Shown: positions 26,404 to 36,899, counted from the first letter of the stretch. The stretch is 64,000 nt of DNA from Paracoccaceae bacterium (GCA_021296235.1 JAGWAS010000013.1:1-64000); one strand, 5' to 3'. The notes: generated by a model not told the origin, from the sequence alone. A program made the numbers and translations.

Positions 26404-27099
26404 TCAGTGCCGGTCCTTTCCCTTGCCGGTCAGCAGACCGAGCAGATTCTGGAACGGTCCGGTTCGCTCAGGCCGAGGTTGATTTTTCGGGTCGCCTGTC
26501 GGCCGTGCATTGGCGTCTTTGGTGGCCACCGCAGTTTGGCGCATGCGTCCCAGGCAGTTCTGAAAACCGCCGATGCCATCCGCAACAAGAACAGGCGCAC
26601 ATGCAGCCACCGTGTCCAACAGTTCCGCAAGCCACTCGTGGTCCGATTTCGCAAAATTTCCGAGAACATGTCTGGTAACCATGTGTTTTTCACCCGGATG
26701 TCCAATTCCGAGCCTCACCCTTGCGAAATCAGGTCCGAGATGCTGATGGATGGACCTCAGCCCGTTGTGCCCGGCATGGCCACCTCCCATCTTTGCCCGG
26801 ACTTTGCCCGGAGCAAGATCAAGTTCATCATGAAAGACAACGATATCGGCTGGGGACAATCGCAGATAGCGCATGGCCTCGCCGACCGATTGCCCGGACC
26901 TGTTCATGTAGGTCTGAGGCTTCAGGAGAACGACCGGCGAGTTGCTCAGCCTTCCGTCAGCCACAAGCCCTTGGTGGCGGGCCCGCCAATTGGCGATTCC
27001 GCCGTCTTCGGCAATTCGATCAATCGCCATGAATCCGATGTTGTGGCGGTTTTGTTCATGATTTCGGCCGGGATTCCCCAGCCCGACCAGAATTTTCAT
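26404..27099 (-). CDS. pth: Peptidyl-tRNA hydrolase
   Basis: A 231-residue protein starting MKILVGLGNPG. It has catalytic NRHNIG (His19) and the substrate-contacting stretches LLKPQTYMNRSGQSV and FHDELDLAPG. KMGGGHAGHNGLRSI is the invariant loop, and VLGNFAK closes the core. It releases tRNA from peptidyl-tRNA dropped by ribosomes. A basic Pro/Gly-rich tail of about 35 residues, common in alphaproteobacterial Pth, follows. It lies downstream of rplY, its usual partner, after 145 bases. Confidence 0.95.
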   Translation of the reverse strand: MKILVGLGNPGRNHEQNRHNIGFMAIDRIAEDGGIANWRARHQGLVADGRLSNSPVVLLKPQTYMNRSGQSVGEAMRYLRLSPADIVVFHDELDLAPGKVRAKMGGGHAGHNGLRSIHQHLGPDFARVRLGIGHPGEKHMVTRHVLGNFAKSDHEWLAELLDTVAACAPVLVADGIGGFQNCLGRMRQTAVATKDANARPTGDPKNQPRPERTGPFQNLLGLLTGKGKDRH

Positions 27100-27243
27100 G
27101 ATGCACCGCTCGATTTGTCAGGCATGGCCACATCTGTGGACCGGAATAATCCGGAGCACCGCCCCGCCCATTGAAACCGTTCCTCTGGCAGTGCCGATGC
27201 AAAATTGCGGCAGCCAGAGTCAGGTTCAACAAGGATGTGAGCG

Positions 27244-27900
27244 TCAATCTTCGGGGTTTTCCTCTTCAACCGATTCAGGCGTCTCAAATTCTTCGGCTTC
27301 CTCTTCCTCTTCATCGGCAGAACGCAATCCGGAAGGCGCCGAGATGTTCGCGATGACGAAATCCCTGTCCGCTATCCGCGGTTGGGCACCTTTGGGAAGA
27401 TCAATCTTCGATATCGTGATCACATCGCCGACATCAAGGCCGGATACATCGGCAACGATCGCCTCCGGTATGTTGTCGGCAGTAACGATGAGTTCCACTT
27501 CCCCCCTGACGACGGTCAGGACACCGCCTCGCTTGAGCCCCGGCGATTCTTCCTCATTTATGAACTGCACCGGAATGAAAAGGTTAACTCTGCTGGTCGT
27601 TCGCAATCGAAGAAAATCGACATGGGTTGGCTCGTCCCTTACGACGTCCCGTTGGACGGCCCTGCAGATGACGCGAACATCCTCGCTTCCATCGACCTTG
27701 AGATTGAAGAGCGTGGACAAAAACCGGCCGGCGCGCAGGCTTTTGTAAAGTGCATTCTTGTTGATGTTGATCGGCAGTGGTTCGTCGCCGCCGCCATATA
27801 TGATTCCAGGAACCATTCCGTCCCTTCTTGCCTGACGGGCGGCCCCCTTGCCTGTCCCCGTTCGCCTTTCGGCATGCAGATCCGGTATCTCTCCGGCCAT
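27244..27900 (-). CDS. rplY: 50S ribosomal protein L25/general stress protein Ctc
   Basis: A 218-residue long form of L25 with the 5S rRNA-binding N-terminal domain ([22 protein letters not shown]) and the C-terminal TL5/CTC beta domain ([20 protein letters not shown]). An acidic tail, mostly Glu, closes the protein. The ATG at 27900 is preceded by AGGAG; the open frame extends upstream to 27990 but without similarity. It sits upstream of pth as in many alphaproteobacteria. Confidence 0.94.
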   Translation of the reverse strand: MAGEIPDLHAERRTGTGKGAARQARRDGMVPGIIYGGGDEPLPININKNALYKSLRAGRFLSTLFNLKVDGSEDVRVICRAVQRDVVRDEPTHVDFLRLRTTSRVNLFIPVQFINEEESPGLKRGGVLTVVRGEVELIVTADNIPEAIVADVSGLDVGDVITISKIDLPKGAQPRIADRDFVIANISAPSGLRSADEEEEEAEEFETPESVEEENPED

Positions 27901-28017
27901 TTGCTTTCTCCTGTGATTTAAACGGGCATCCTCCAAGGGTGCATGCCCGCAAGAACCGGTGCCAATAGTTGAAACATTCCGACAATGCAAAGCGATTGAA
28001 GGTCCAAACGGCTCCGA

Positions 28018-29181
28018 TCAGGTCCAACGATCCTCAAAGTCCCGTGGCAGCAGCAGATTGTGCCTGCCAAGATCATTGACGCTGTTTTCTCCGCACAGTG
28101 CCATGGTTGTGTCGATTTCCTTCCGGATCACTTCAAGTGCCGTCTCGACACCCTGTTCTCCCATGGCGCCCAGGCCATAGACATATGCTCTGCCGACATG
28201 GGTTCCCTTTGCTCCAAGAGCCAATGCCTTAAGCACATCCTGACCCGAGCGAATCCCGGAATCGATGTGAACCTCGGTTTGATCGCCGACCGCCCGCACA
28301 ATCGCCGGAAGCATGCGGATTGATGAAAGTGCTCCGTCCAATTGACGTCCTCCATGGTTGGAAACTATGATCGCATCCGCACCTGCATCAACTGCCCGCT
28401 GTGCGTCCTCAACGTCAAGTATCCCCTTGAGGATGAATGGCCCTCCCCACATGTCCTTGATCCGTTTGACCATTTCCCAATCCAATTTCGGGTCGAACTG
28501 TGTTGAGGTCCAATGCATCAGTGAACCGGTGTCGGTTACGCCCCTCGCATGCCCCACAATATTTCCGAACTGCCGACGCCGGGTTCCAAGCATCCCAAGG
28601 CACCAACGCAGTTTCGTCGATAGGTCAATCAGGTTGGAAAGTGTTGGTTGTGGCGGAGCGGTCAGGCCATTTTTGATATCCTTGTGCCTTTGTCCAAGTA
28701 TCTGCAGGTCAAGTGTGAGCACCAGCGCGCCGCAGGCGGCAGCCTTGGCGCGACCGATGGCATTCTCGACAAATTCCCAGTCGCGCATGACATAAAGTTG
28801 AAACCAAAATCCCGGAACGCCGTGTTCGGCGACATCTTCAATGGAGCACACCGACATCGTCGAAAGCGTGAACGGAACGCCAAACCTGTCCGCGGCTCGG
28901 GATGCCTTGATTTCGCCATCGGCCGACTGCATTCCCAAGAGACCGACCGGGGCCAGGGCAACGGGCATCGCAACTTGCCGGCCGACCATCATTCCAGAGG
29001 TTCTTCGGTTCGATTGATCGACGGCTATCCTTTGACGCAGCCTGATCTCAGAAAAGTCCGAACTGTTTTCCCGGAATGTCTGTTCGGTCCAACTTCCGGA
29101 TTCGGCGTAATCGTAGAACATGCGCGGCACGCGGCGCCGGCTGAGTTCCTTCAGGTCCCCTATGTTTGTGATGACGGTCAT
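28018..29181 (-). CDS. lldD: FMN-dependent alpha-hydroxy-acid dehydrogenase (L-lactate dehydrogenase type)
   Basis: A protein of about 387 residues. The N-terminus is LKELSRRRVPRMFYDYAESG. Then come VALAPVGLLGMQSADGE, PFTLSTMSVCSIEDVAE and FQLYVMRDWEF. The catalytic SNHGGRQLDGA has the His and Arg of the family, and the FMN phosphate region is IDSGIRSGQDVLKALALGA. It oxidises L-lactate or another 2-hydroxy acid to the keto acid and passes electrons to quinone. The ATG at 29181 starts right before the domain; the frame upstream to 29607 overlaps trpA and is spurious. The gene symbol follows the family; the exact substrate is uncertain. Confidence 0.87.
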   Translation of the reverse strand: MTVITNIGDLKELSRRRVPRMFYDYAESGSWTEQTFRENSSDFSEIRLRQRIAVDQSNRRTSGMMVGRQVAMPVALAPVGLLGMQSADGEIKASRAADRFGVPFTLSTMSVCSIEDVAEHGVPGFWFQLYVMRDWEFVENAIGRAKAAACGALVLTLDLQILGQRHKDIKNGLTAPPQPTLSNLIDLSTKLRWCLGMLGTRRRQFGNIVGHARGVTDTGSLMHWTSTQFDPKLDWEMVKRIKDMWGGPFILKGILDVEDAQRAVDAGADAIIVSNHGGRQLDGALSSIRMLPAIVRAVGDQTEVHIDSGIRSGQDVLKALALGAKGTHVGRAYVYGLGAMGEQGVETALEVIRKEIDTTMALCGENSVNDLGRHNLLLPRDFEDRWT

Positions 29182-29251
29182 GATCAGTTGATTCCTGGTG
29201 ATTGTAAGTCGGATGCCGACAACAGGTTCGGCATGGTTGCGGTGCCGGACC

Positions 29252-30064
29252 CTAGCGTCCGCCCGCCCCGGATCCGGCCTGATGAACTCCGGCAGACAAT
29301 TCACTGACAAAGGCAAGGATTTCGTTAACAGGCTTTCCCTGTTCAACCAGCTTAACGATTGATGACCCGACCACAGCGCCGTCTGCAATGGCGGCAATGT
29401 CCCTTGCTGCGTCTGGCGTTTTGATTCCAAAGCCAACGCAAACCGGCAATTCTGTCTCTGATTTGATTCTTGCGACATCAGGCGCCGCCTCGCTGGCATT
29501 GGCAGATGCGGCTCCGGTGATGCCGGTAATGGATACGTAATAAACAAATCCGCTTGTGTTGCGGAGAACAGACGGGAGTCTTCTGTCATCGGTAGTCGGC
29601 GTTGCAAGTCTGATGAAGTTTAGCCCGGAATCCTGTGCCGGGATGCACAGCTCCTCATCTTCCTCCGGCGGGAGATCGACAACAATCAGCCCGTCAGCAC
29701 CTGCATCAACAGCCTCGGCAATGAATTTGTGCGACCCGCGATTGTGAATCGGGTTGTAGTAACCCATCAAAACGATGGGAGTGGACTTGTCAGTGCGACG
29801 AAACTCCCTCACGAGATCAAGAGTCTTCATCAGGGTTTGCCCGCTGGCAAGAGCCCTTTGCCCGGCCAGTTGAATCGTGGGGCCATCCGCCATGGGGTCG
29901 GTGAAGGGGATTCCCAATTCTATGATGTCCGCCCCGGCCGCCGGAAGTCCCTGCAGCAGTTCAAGAGACGTCATGCGATCGGGATCGCCGCTCATTATGT
30001 AGGTTATGAATGCCTTGTCGCCGGACTCGCGAAGTTCGGCGAATTTTCGGTCAATTCTTGTCAC
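29252..30064 (-). CDS. trpA: Tryptophan synthase alpha subunit
   Basis: A 270-residue TIM-barrel enzyme splitting indole-3-glycerol phosphate. It contains [11 protein letters not shown], then [19 protein letters not shown], which carries the catalytic Glu and Asp, then [20 protein letters not shown] and the phosphate-binding VGFGIKTP plus VGSSIV. The start is a GTG at 30064 with AAGGAAG 6 bases upstream. Its usual partner trpB is not upstream here, so the trp genes are dispersed or rearranged in this genome. Confidence 0.95.
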   Translation of the reverse strand: MTRIDRKFAELRESGDKAFITYIMSGDPDRMTSLELLQGLPAAGADIIELGIPFTDPMADGPTIQLAGQRALASGQTLMKTLDLVREFRRTDKSTPIVLMGYYNPIHNRGSHKFIAEAVDAGADGLIVVDLPPEEDEELCIPAQDSGLNFIRLATPTTDDRRLPSVLRNTSGFVYYVSITGITGAASANASEAAPDVARIKSETELPVCVGFGIKTPDAARDIAAIADGAVVGSSIVKLVEQGKPVNEILAFVSELSAGVHQAGSGAGGR

Positions 30065-30104
30065 ATTCAGCTTCCTTATGGGACGTTCCTCAGTTTCGCC
30101 GGTC

Positions 30105-30518
30105 TCACTCCGATGGTTCGTCGCAGTTAATGAGCCACGGAATACCGAAGCGGTCGGTAAGCGACCCGAATCCAGCCGACCAGAAAGTGCTCCCAAACGG
30201 CATTCCGATTTCACCGCCTTCCGCAAGCGCATCAAAGACGCGTTTTGCCTCGCCGACGGTCGCAATGCTCATTTGCACTGAAATGCCGGAATACACGACC
30301 TCTCCGGGTGTGTGCGCATCGGACGCCATCAGCACCGCATTTTCGAATTCAATGCGTGCGTGCATGACCCGGTCCGCCGAACCGGCAGGCATCGATTCGC
30401 CCATTGGCGCATCGGAGAATTTTTGCATGAAGGTGATTTGTGCGCCGAATATCTCTGCATATCGTTCAAATGCCTCGGCGCACGTCCCATTGAAGGTCAG
30501 GTAGGGATTGATGATCAT
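30105..30518 (-). CDS. PhnB-like VOC family protein
   Basis: A 137-residue protein of the glyoxalase/bleomycin-resistance fold, PhnB subgroup. It has the opening [20 protein letters not shown], then [12 protein letters not shown]-type and MASDAHTP strands, and the closing [20 protein letters not shown]. The function of this subgroup is generally unknown. The ATG at 30518 gives the normal family length; upstream frame to 30629 is not conserved. It lies 40 bases upstream of trpA on the same strand. Confidence 0.85.
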   Translation of the reverse strand: MIINPYLTFNGTCAEAFERYAEIFGAQITFMQKFSDAPMGESMPAGSADRVMHARIEFENAVLMASDAHTPGEVVYSGISVQMSIATVGEAKRVFDALAEGGEIGMPFGSTFWSAGFGSLTDRFGIPWLINCDEPSE

Positions 30519-30646
30519 TCTTGTGTGCCCCTGTTGCCACCCGCACCTGTTTCCTGCCGGAAATTCGGCAGATGTGCAATCTTGGAATGAAAGCGGATTT
30601 AGTCCAAGGAGCACCGTCAGTTGCAACATGCTAGTGGAAGGGTTCC

Positions 30647-31744
30647 ATGGGATTCAGAACCGGGATTGTCGGACTGCCGAATGTGGGCAAGTCAACATTG
30701 TTCAACGCGTTGACCTCCACGGAGGCGGCGCGTGCAGCAAATTTTCCATTTTGCACAATAGAAGCAAATTCCGGTGAAGCGGCGGTGCCTGATTCTCGAC
30801 TGCATGAAATCGCCCTCATTGCCAAATCCAGGAAATCCGTACCTGCCCGAATGAAGTTCGTCGACATCGCAGGTTTGGTCAGGGGGGCATCAAAGGGAGA
30901 GGGGTTGGGCAACCAGTTTCTCGGCAACATCAGGGAGGTTGATGCCCTTGCCCATGTCGTGCGGTGTTTTCAGGATGACGATGTTGTTCATGTGGATGGT
31001 GTGATCAACCCGGTCGCGGACATCCAGACGGTCGAATCGGAACTGATGCTGGCCGACATCGAGTCGATTGAACGGAGGTTCGAAAGATTGTCGAAAAAAG
31101 TCAAGAGCGGGGAACCGGAGGCACTCGAACAGGACGGGTTGCTGCGCCGAGCGCATCCATACCTTGAACGGGGCGAGCCGGCTCGCAATGTAGACGTTTC
31201 TGAGAGCGAACTTCCGGCTTGGCGCCGCATCCGGCTCCTAACCGCCAAGCCGGTGCTCTATGTCTGCAATGTGGATGAAGCGTCAGCCGCAACCGGAAAC
31301 GAACATTCCGACAAAGTGGCAGAGGTGGCAAACCGCAATCGGGCGGCCCATGTCATTTGTTCGGCGGCAATCGAAGAGCAGATTGGCCAGCTCGAAGGGG
31401 AGGAGACCCTCGAGTTTCTTTCGGAACTTGGATTGCAGGAATCCGGTCTTTCAAGGATGATCAGGGCCGGCTACGACCTTCTGGATTTGATGACATTCTT
31501 TTCGGCTGGACCACGTGAGGCTCATGCGTGGACCATACCGCGGGGAACCCGCGCCCTTGATGCCGCGGGTGCCATCCACGGTGATTTTCGCCGCGGGTTC
31601 ATAAGGGCCGAAACCGTTTCATTCGACGACTTTGTCCGGCATGGCGGTGAATCCGGTGCCCGTGAGGCAGGAAGACTTCGTTCCGAAGGAAGGGATTACA
31701 TCGTTCAGGATGGCGATGTGCTGCACATCCTGTTCAATGTGTAG
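30647..31744 (+). CDS. ychF: Ribosome-associated ATPase/GTPase YchF
   Basis: A 365-residue Obg-family P-loop protein. G1 is GIVGLPNVGKSTLFNAL and G3 is FVDIAGLVRGASKGEG. In place of the GTP-specific NKxD, the sequence has CNVDE, the variant linked to ATP preference in YchF. The C-terminal TGS domain ends GRDYIVQDGDVLHILFNV. It begins with ATG at 30647, preceded by GGAAGGG. Full length. Confidence 0.96.
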   Translation: MGFRTGIVGLPNVGKSTLFNALTSTEAARAANFPFCTIEANSGEAAVPDSRLHEIALIAKSRKSVPARMKFVDIAGLVRGASKGEGLGNQFLGNIREVDALAHVVRCFQDDDVVHVDGVINPVADIQTVESELMLADIESIERRFERLSKKVKSGEPEALEQDGLLRRAHPYLERGEPARNVDVSESELPAWRRIRLLTAKPVLYVCNVDEASAATGNEHSDKVAEVANRNRAAHVICSAAIEEQIGQLEGEETLEFLSELGLQESGLSRMIRAGYDLLDLMTFFSAGPREAHAWTIPRGTRALDAAGAIHGDFRRGFIRAETVSFDDFVRHGGESGAREAGRLRSEGRDYIVQDGDVLHILFNV

Positions 31745-31836
31745 CCTTTGCCTGCGGTTGCGTGCCGGTGAGACCGCTGCGGGCTCGGCCTTATCCGGTG
31801 TTAATCGGAAACCGAAGAAACACGCAGAAATTTGGT

Positions 31837-34761
31837 TCAGTTTCCGGCGTCAACGACGGCATCGCATCTGAGGCAAAGGTCCGGGCGGATTCCGGTTCCG
31901 ACTTCCGGCAAAATCTTCCAGCAGCGTCGGCACTTTTCACCGGCCGCCAGCCGGAATGAGACCGCAAATCCGGGACTGTCCTCCTGCCGGTGTGCGTCCG
32001 CAGGGGCAGGGCTAGGCCGAAGCGAGATGCCGGAAGTGATGCAGATGTCGTCAAATCCAACTTCAGTCAGCAGGGCGAGCTGTTTCGGGTCATCGACGTG
32101 GACCACCGGCGACGCCTCCAGGCTTGATCCAATGACCTTGTTGCGGCGCTCCAATTCCAGGGCAGAGGTAACTGCGCGCCGGGCTCTCCTGACAATTTCC
32201 CACCTTCCGGCCAATTCCTCATCCGTCCAGGACTGATCGGTTTTGGGAAAATCGAGAAGGTGAACGGAGCTTTCGTCCCCGGGAAACCTCTCCAGCCAAA
32301 CTTCTTCCATCGTGAATGCAAGAACCGGCGCCAACCAAGTGGTCAGTCTGTGAAAGAGGATGTCAAGTACTGAGAGGGTCGCCAACCGGGTGGATCCGAA
32401 TTCGGGGGCGCAGTAGAGCACATCTTTGCGGATGTCGAAATAGAACGAGGAAAGATCAATTGTTGCGAAGTTGAATATCGTTTGAAACACGGATTGGAAT
32501 TCGTAGTTCGCATAACCGTCCCGGATTGTCCTGTCGATTGCCGCAACCCGGTGCAACACCCATCTTTCCAGTTCCGGCATCGCCTCGGGCGAAATCACAG
32601 TTTCCTGATCAAATCCCTTTAGATTTCCGATCATGAAACGGAACGTGTTGCGGACCTTCCGGTAGGTATCCGTTGTCTGCTTGAGAATATCCTGACCGAT
32701 GCGCAGATCCGAGGTATAGTCGGACTGTGCCACCCAAAGGCGGAGTATGTCGGCACCGTACTGCTGCACCACTTTTTCCGGTGCGACCGTGTTGCCGACC
32801 GATTTGGCCATCTTCATTCCCTTCTCATCAAGGGTGAAGCCGTGGGTAAGGACGCCCCTGTAGGGGGCTGTTCCCCTGGTTCCGCACGCTTGAAGCAGCG
32901 AAGAGTGAAACCATCCCCGGTGCTGATCGGTTCCCTCAAGATAGAGATCGGCAATTCCGTCCTCGGTGCCGTCTTCACGGTCTCTCAACACGAAGGCGTG
33001 GGTTGATCCAGAATCGAACCACACATCAAGAATGTCGAACACCTGCTCAAACTCTGCCGGGTCATGCAATCCCTTGAGGAACCGGTTTCCGGCTTCTTCC
33101 TCATACCAGGCGTCGGCACCCTCTTTCCTGAACACCTCAACAATGCGTTGGTTGACCCGATCGTCGCGCAGCAAATAGTCGGGATGATCGGGCGCCAAGC
33201 CCTTCCTGGTGAAGCAGGTAAGAGGCACACCCCAGGCGCGCTGCCGCGAAAGCACCCAATCCGGTCGGTTCTCAATCATTGAATGCAGTCGGTTGCGTCC
33301 CGTCCGGGGTGTCCATTCGACCAACTTGTCGATCGAATTGAGAGCCCTTTCCCTGATTGTTTGCCCGAGTTGCCCCCTACCGTCATCAATTGCGGAATCA
33401 ATTGAGACGAACCATTGCGATGTGCTCCTGTAGATCACCGGTGCCTTGGACCGCCAACTGTGCGGGTAGGAGTGAGTGATCGTGGCACGTGCCGCCAAGG
33501 TGTCGGTTTCGATCAACTTGTCAATCACGGCCCGGTTTGCCGGGCCTTCCTTTCCCTTGTCGGTACAAATCGCCAAGCCGCCGAAAAGGGGCAACTCCGG
33601 GCGGAATGTGCCGTCCTCAAGGACATTGTCGGTCATCGCGAGTCCATGTGCGAGGCCAATGCGATAGTCGTCGTCCCCATGCGATGGTGCGGTGTGAACA
33701 AATCCGGTGCCGGCTTCGTCCGTTACGTGATCGGCGCCAATCATCGGAACGGTGAATTCCCATCGATTTTCTTCCGGCTCGGATGCATCGACCAAGCCGT
33801 GAAACGGGTGGAGACACGAGATGGCGGCAAGCACATCCGCGTCCAGTTCGCAAATCCTTGTTGAACTTGTTATGCGCGCCGCTTCGAACACCTCATCGGC
33901 CAGCCGATCCGCCAGGATCAGTTGTTCGCCTGCCTGGATCCAGTTATCCTCCGGAACTGCTTCGGCGCGGTACAATCCGTAACTCAGGCCGGGGTTGAAG
34001 CAAATGGCACGGTTGGACGGGATCGTCCAGGGTGTGGTGGTCCAAATCAGGACCGCGCTGCCACCGGGCGAAAGCTCGGAGAGACTTGATTCCTTCACCG
34101 GAAACTTTACCCAGACCGCCGGGCTCCGGTGATCCCGGTATTCCACTTCCGCCTCGGCAAGTGCAGTTTTCTCGACCGGCGACCACATGACCGGCTTGGA
34201 GCCCCGATAGAGCGTGCCGTTCATGACGAACTTCATGAATTCCTCGGCAATGACCGCTTCGGAACGATAGTCCATCGTCAGGTATGGATCGTGCCAATTG
34301 CCGGTTACGCCAAGACGGCGGAACTCCTCGCGCTGAATGTCGATCCATTTTTCGGCGAATCTTCGGCATTCGCGACGAAGTTCGGTTACCGGCACATCAT
34401 CCTTTTGCCGACCGCTTTCCCGGTATTGTTCCTCAATTTTCCATTCAATCGGCAGCCCGTGGCAATCCCAACCGGGCACGAAGCGGGAATCCATGCCCAT
34501 CATTTGTTGTGATCTAACGACCAGATCCTTTAGAATTTTGTTCAGCGCGTGGCCTATGTGCAGATGCCCATTGGCATATGGAGGGCCGTCATGCAGGACA
34601 AAGGGTGGTCGGCCAGTCCTATTTCTGAGGCGGCCGTAGATGTCGAGCCTTTCCCAGCGCTCCAGCCATTCGGGCTCGCGTCTCGGAAGCCCGGCTCTCA
34701 TCGGAAATTTGGTGTCGGGAAGCCTTAATGTATCCCGATAGTCAACCTGGTCGGCGCACAT
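31837..34761 (-). CDS. ileS: Isoleucyl-tRNA synthetase
   Basis: A 974-residue class I synthetase that charges tRNA-Ile. The HIGH motif lies in PPYANGHLHIGHALNKILK; the CP1 editing domain follows (TTTPWTIPSNRAICF, GTGFVHTAPSHGDDD). The KMSKS loop reads MKMAKSVGN, with Ala in place of the usual Ser. The C-terminal zinc finger has four Cys (CRRCW...CLRC). Length is near the family norm. It diverges from truA across about 234 bases that should hold both promoters. Confidence 0.96.
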   Translation of the reverse strand: MCADQVDYRDTLRLPDTKFPMRAGLPRREPEWLERWERLDIYGRLRNRTGRPPFVLHDGPPYANGHLHIGHALNKILKDLVVRSQQMMGMDSRFVPGWDCHGLPIEWKIEEQYRESGRQKDDVPVTELRRECRRFAEKWIDIQREEFRRLGVTGNWHDPYLTMDYRSEAVIAEEFMKFVMNGTLYRGSKPVMWSPVEKTALAEAEVEYRDHRSPAVWVKFPVKESSLSELSPGGSAVLIWTTTPWTIPSNRAICFNPGLSYGLYRAEAVPEDNWIQAGEQLILADRLADEVFEAARITSSTRICELDADVLAAISCLHPFHGLVDASEPEENRWEFTVPMIGADHVTDEAGTGFVHTAPSHGDDDYRIGLAHGLAMTDNVLEDGTFRPELPLFGGLAICTDKGKEGPANRAVIDKLIETDTLAARATITHSYPHSWRSKAPVIYRSTSQWFVSIDSAIDDGRGQLGQTIRERALNSIDKLVEWTPRTGRNRLHSMIENRPDWVLSRQRAWGVPLTCFTRKGLAPDHPDYLLRDDRVNQRIVEVFRKEGADAWYEEEAGNRFLKGLHDPAEFEQVFDILDVWFDSGSTHAFVLRDREDGTEDGIADLYLEGTDQHRGWFHSSLLQACGTRGTAPYRGVLTHGFTLDEKGMKMAKSVGNTVAPEKVVQQYGADILRLWVAQSDYTSDLRIGQDILKQTTDTYRKVRNTFRFMIGNLKGFDQETVISPEAMPELERWVLHRVAAIDRTIRDGYANYEFQSVFQTIFNFATIDLSSFYFDIRKDVLYCAPEFGSTRLATLSVLDILFHRLTTWLAPVLAFTMEEVWLERFPGDESSVHLLDFPKTDQSWTDEELAGRWEIVRRARRAVTSALELERRNKVIGSSLEASPVVHVDDPKQLALLTEVGFDDICITSGISLRPSPAPADAHRQEDSPGFAVSFRLAAGEKCRRCWKILPEVGTGIRPDLCLRCDAVVDAGN

Positions 34762-34995
34762 ATCTTAGCTCCCATCAATCAACCCAATCCGGCCCCAAGC
34801 GCGGAAAGCTCAATATGCTCTGCTCCGATGCCCGTCCAGCGCGTGCGGCAACCAACACGGCTTTCGTTGCAATTGCAACGCCCGGATTCGGCTTGGAGAG
34901 TTTGTTTTCGTCGAAGGTGCAGCTATAACGCAGTCCCGTCCGACCGGCACCGCGCAGGAGCTGACGCAGGCGGAGAGTTCACATGACTGGGTTGA

Positions 34996-35775
34996 ATGAA
35001 CCGCTACGCCTTCAGGATAGAATATCATGGTGCGGACTATGCCGGTTGGCAGCGCCAGGATGGACAGATTTCGGTTCAGGAAGTGTTCGAGCGGGCCCTT
35101 TCGTGCCTTGAGCCAATCGGGATCGCAGGAACTGTCGCCGCAGGCCGAACCGACAGCGGTGTCCATGCGCGGGGGCAAGTTGCTCATTGCAACCTTTCCA
35201 GCCATTGGGAGCCCCTGAGGCTGCGTGAAGCGCTGAACGCCCATTTGCGGGCAGAGCGGGTCAGGGTGTTGGACGTTGCTTGCGTTGGTGACGATTTCAG
35301 TGCCCGGCATTCAGCTGTCGAGCGCGTCTATGTTTACAGAATTCTGTCCCGCCGTCCGCCACCGGCAATAGAGGACGGACTTGTTTGGCATGTGCGCCAC
35401 GATCTCAATGTCGATTCCATGCGCAGGGGTGCGAAACACCTTGTCGGGCGACACGATTTCACTACCTTCCGTTCAGTGCATTGTCAGGCGAAATCGCCGG
35501 TCAGGACGCTGGATTCGCTTGTTGTGGAACTGCAGCCTCGCACCCACGGGGCAGAGATTTTGATCACTGCAAGGGCACGCAGTTTCCTTCATCGCCAAAT
35601 CCGAAGCTTGGTCGGTTCCCTTGAGCGGGTCGGGGCAGGGTTGATTGAACCCCATGCAATCGCCGAAATGCTTGCAGCCCGGGACCGAAGTGCATGTGGA
35701 CCGGTCGCACCGGCCCGGGGCCTTTATTTGGCGGCGATCAAGTACCGACCCGACCCGTTCCAAGCGAACGGGTGA
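34996..35775 (+). CDS. truA: tRNA pseudouridine(38-40) synthase
   Basis: A 259-residue enzyme converting uridines 38-40 of the anticodon stem-loop to pseudouridine. Motifs are YHGADYAGWQRQ near the start, the catalytic AAGRTDSGVHARGQVAH (Asp in RTD), and FLHRQIRSLVGSLERVGAG near the C-terminus. Length is normal. The start at 34996 has no strong ribosome site. Confidence 0.95.
   Translation: MNRYAFRIEYHGADYAGWQRQDGQISVQEVFERALSCLEPIGIAGTVAAGRTDSGVHARGQVAHCNLSSHWEPLRLREALNAHLRAERVRVLDVACVGDDFSARHSAVERVYVYRILSRRPPPAIEDGLVWHVRHDLNVDSMRRGAKHLVGRHDFTTFRSVHCQAKSPVRTLDSLVVELQPRTHGAEILITARARSFLHRQIRSLVGSLERVGAGLIEPHAIAEMLAARDRSACGPVAPARGLYLAAIKYRPDPFQANG
35753..35773 (+). terminator. Hairpin across the truA stop
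   Basis: ACCCGTTC and GAACGGGT form a perfect 8-pair stem with a 5-base loop, ending at the truA stop codon. No T-run follows. It could limit read-through into the convergent transporter gene. Confidence 0.35.
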
Positions 35776-35909
35776 GTGCTGATCCAAACACGAATGGCAG
35801 ACCAAACCAAGGCGGTCCGGGTCAAAAGGTGCAACCGAAGTGGCAATGGCTTGGTGGGCAAGGGGCGGAGCCAGAGGCACCGCCCACATGCACATGGCTT
35901 ATGCAGCGA

Positions 35910-36899
35910 TCAGTTGAGGGCCTGATCTGTGATTGCTGACGTCCACGCTCCTTCCGGCTCGTTGGAGATTACCGGGTCGGAACCGCCTGCAAGCAGCGTA
36001 TCGACCGTTCGCTGGTAGTCGGCCGGATCAAGTGCGCCGTTCGAGCCGGCGGTGAGCTTGGCGATCTCGCCCATCATGCGCTTCTGGTGAGTTTCCGTCT
36101 GCGCTCCGGTGGCATCATTGTCCAACACAATGCCAGCAGCCTCATCCGGGTTTTCTTCGGCATATTTCCAACCGCGCATGGACGCCCGAACGAATCGGGT
36201 CATCCTGTCGACGAAAGCCGGATCCGAGAGATTTTCCTCAATCACATAGATGCCGTCCTCAAGGGTTGCGACGCCCTGATCCTCATACTTGAAGGTAATC
36301 AGCTCGTCGGCCGAAATCCCTGCATCAATGACCTGCCAGTATTCATTGTAGGTCATGGTTGAGATGCAGTCGGCCTGTCCCTGCAGCAACGGATCGACGT
36401 TAAATCCCTGCTTGAGAACCGTAACGCCGCCTTCGCTTCCGTCAGTCGGAATTCCGAGTTGGCTCATCCAGCTGAGGAACGGATATTCGTTTCCAAAGAA
36501 CCAAACGCCGAGCGTTCTGCCGCGAAAGTCAGCCGGGGAGGTCACGCCGCTGTCCTTGCGGCAGGTCAGCATCATGCCCGATGATTTGAACGGTTGGGCG
36601 ATGTTCACAAGCGGCAACCCTCGTTCGCGGCTCGCCAGTGCCGAGGGCATCCATTCAATGATCACATCTGCACCGCCACCGGCGATAACCTGAGGTGGCG
36701 CAATGTCGGGGCCGCCCGCATTGATCGTGACATCCAGGCCCTCCTCCTCGTAGAACCCCTTGTCAAGGGCAACGTAATACCCGGCAAATTGTGCCTGCGT
36801 TACCCACTTGAGTTGCAGAGTTACTTCATCGGCCGCGTATGTCAGGCCCGCTGCAAGCGCAGCAATTGTCCCTGTGGCCATTCCAAGAATTTGTCTCAT
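35910..36899 (-). CDS. ABC transporter substrate-binding protein, NMT1/SsuA type
   Basis: A 329-residue periplasmic protein with a signal peptide cut after about residue 22 (T-Y-A, then ADEV). The body has the NMT1/THI5-like fold: LKWVTQAQFAGYYVALDKGF, EEEGLDVTINAGGPD, GGGADVIIEW, and LGVWFFGNEYPFLSW. Relatives bind thiamine precursors, pyrimidines, riboflavin or sulfonates. Adjacent dihydropyrimidinase and pyrimidine reductase genes point to a pyrimidine or related ligand, by inference. The ATG at 36899 has GAGGAA upstream. It is the last gene of the transporter set. Confidence 0.88.
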   Translation of the reverse strand: MRQILGMATGTIAALAAGLTYAADEVTLQLKWVTQAQFAGYYVALDKGFYEEEGLDVTINAGGPDIAPPQVIAGGGADVIIEWMPSALASRERGLPLVNIAQPFKSSGMMLTCRKDSGVTSPADFRGRTLGVWFFGNEYPFLSWMSQLGIPTDGSEGGVTVLKQGFNVDPLLQGQADCISTMTYNEYWQVIDAGISADELITFKYEDQGVATLEDGIYVIEENLSDPAFVDRMTRFVRASMRGWKYAEENPDEAAGIVLDNDATGAQTETHQKRMMGEIAKLTAGSNGALDPADYQRTVDTLLAGGSDPVISNEPEGAWTSAITDQALN

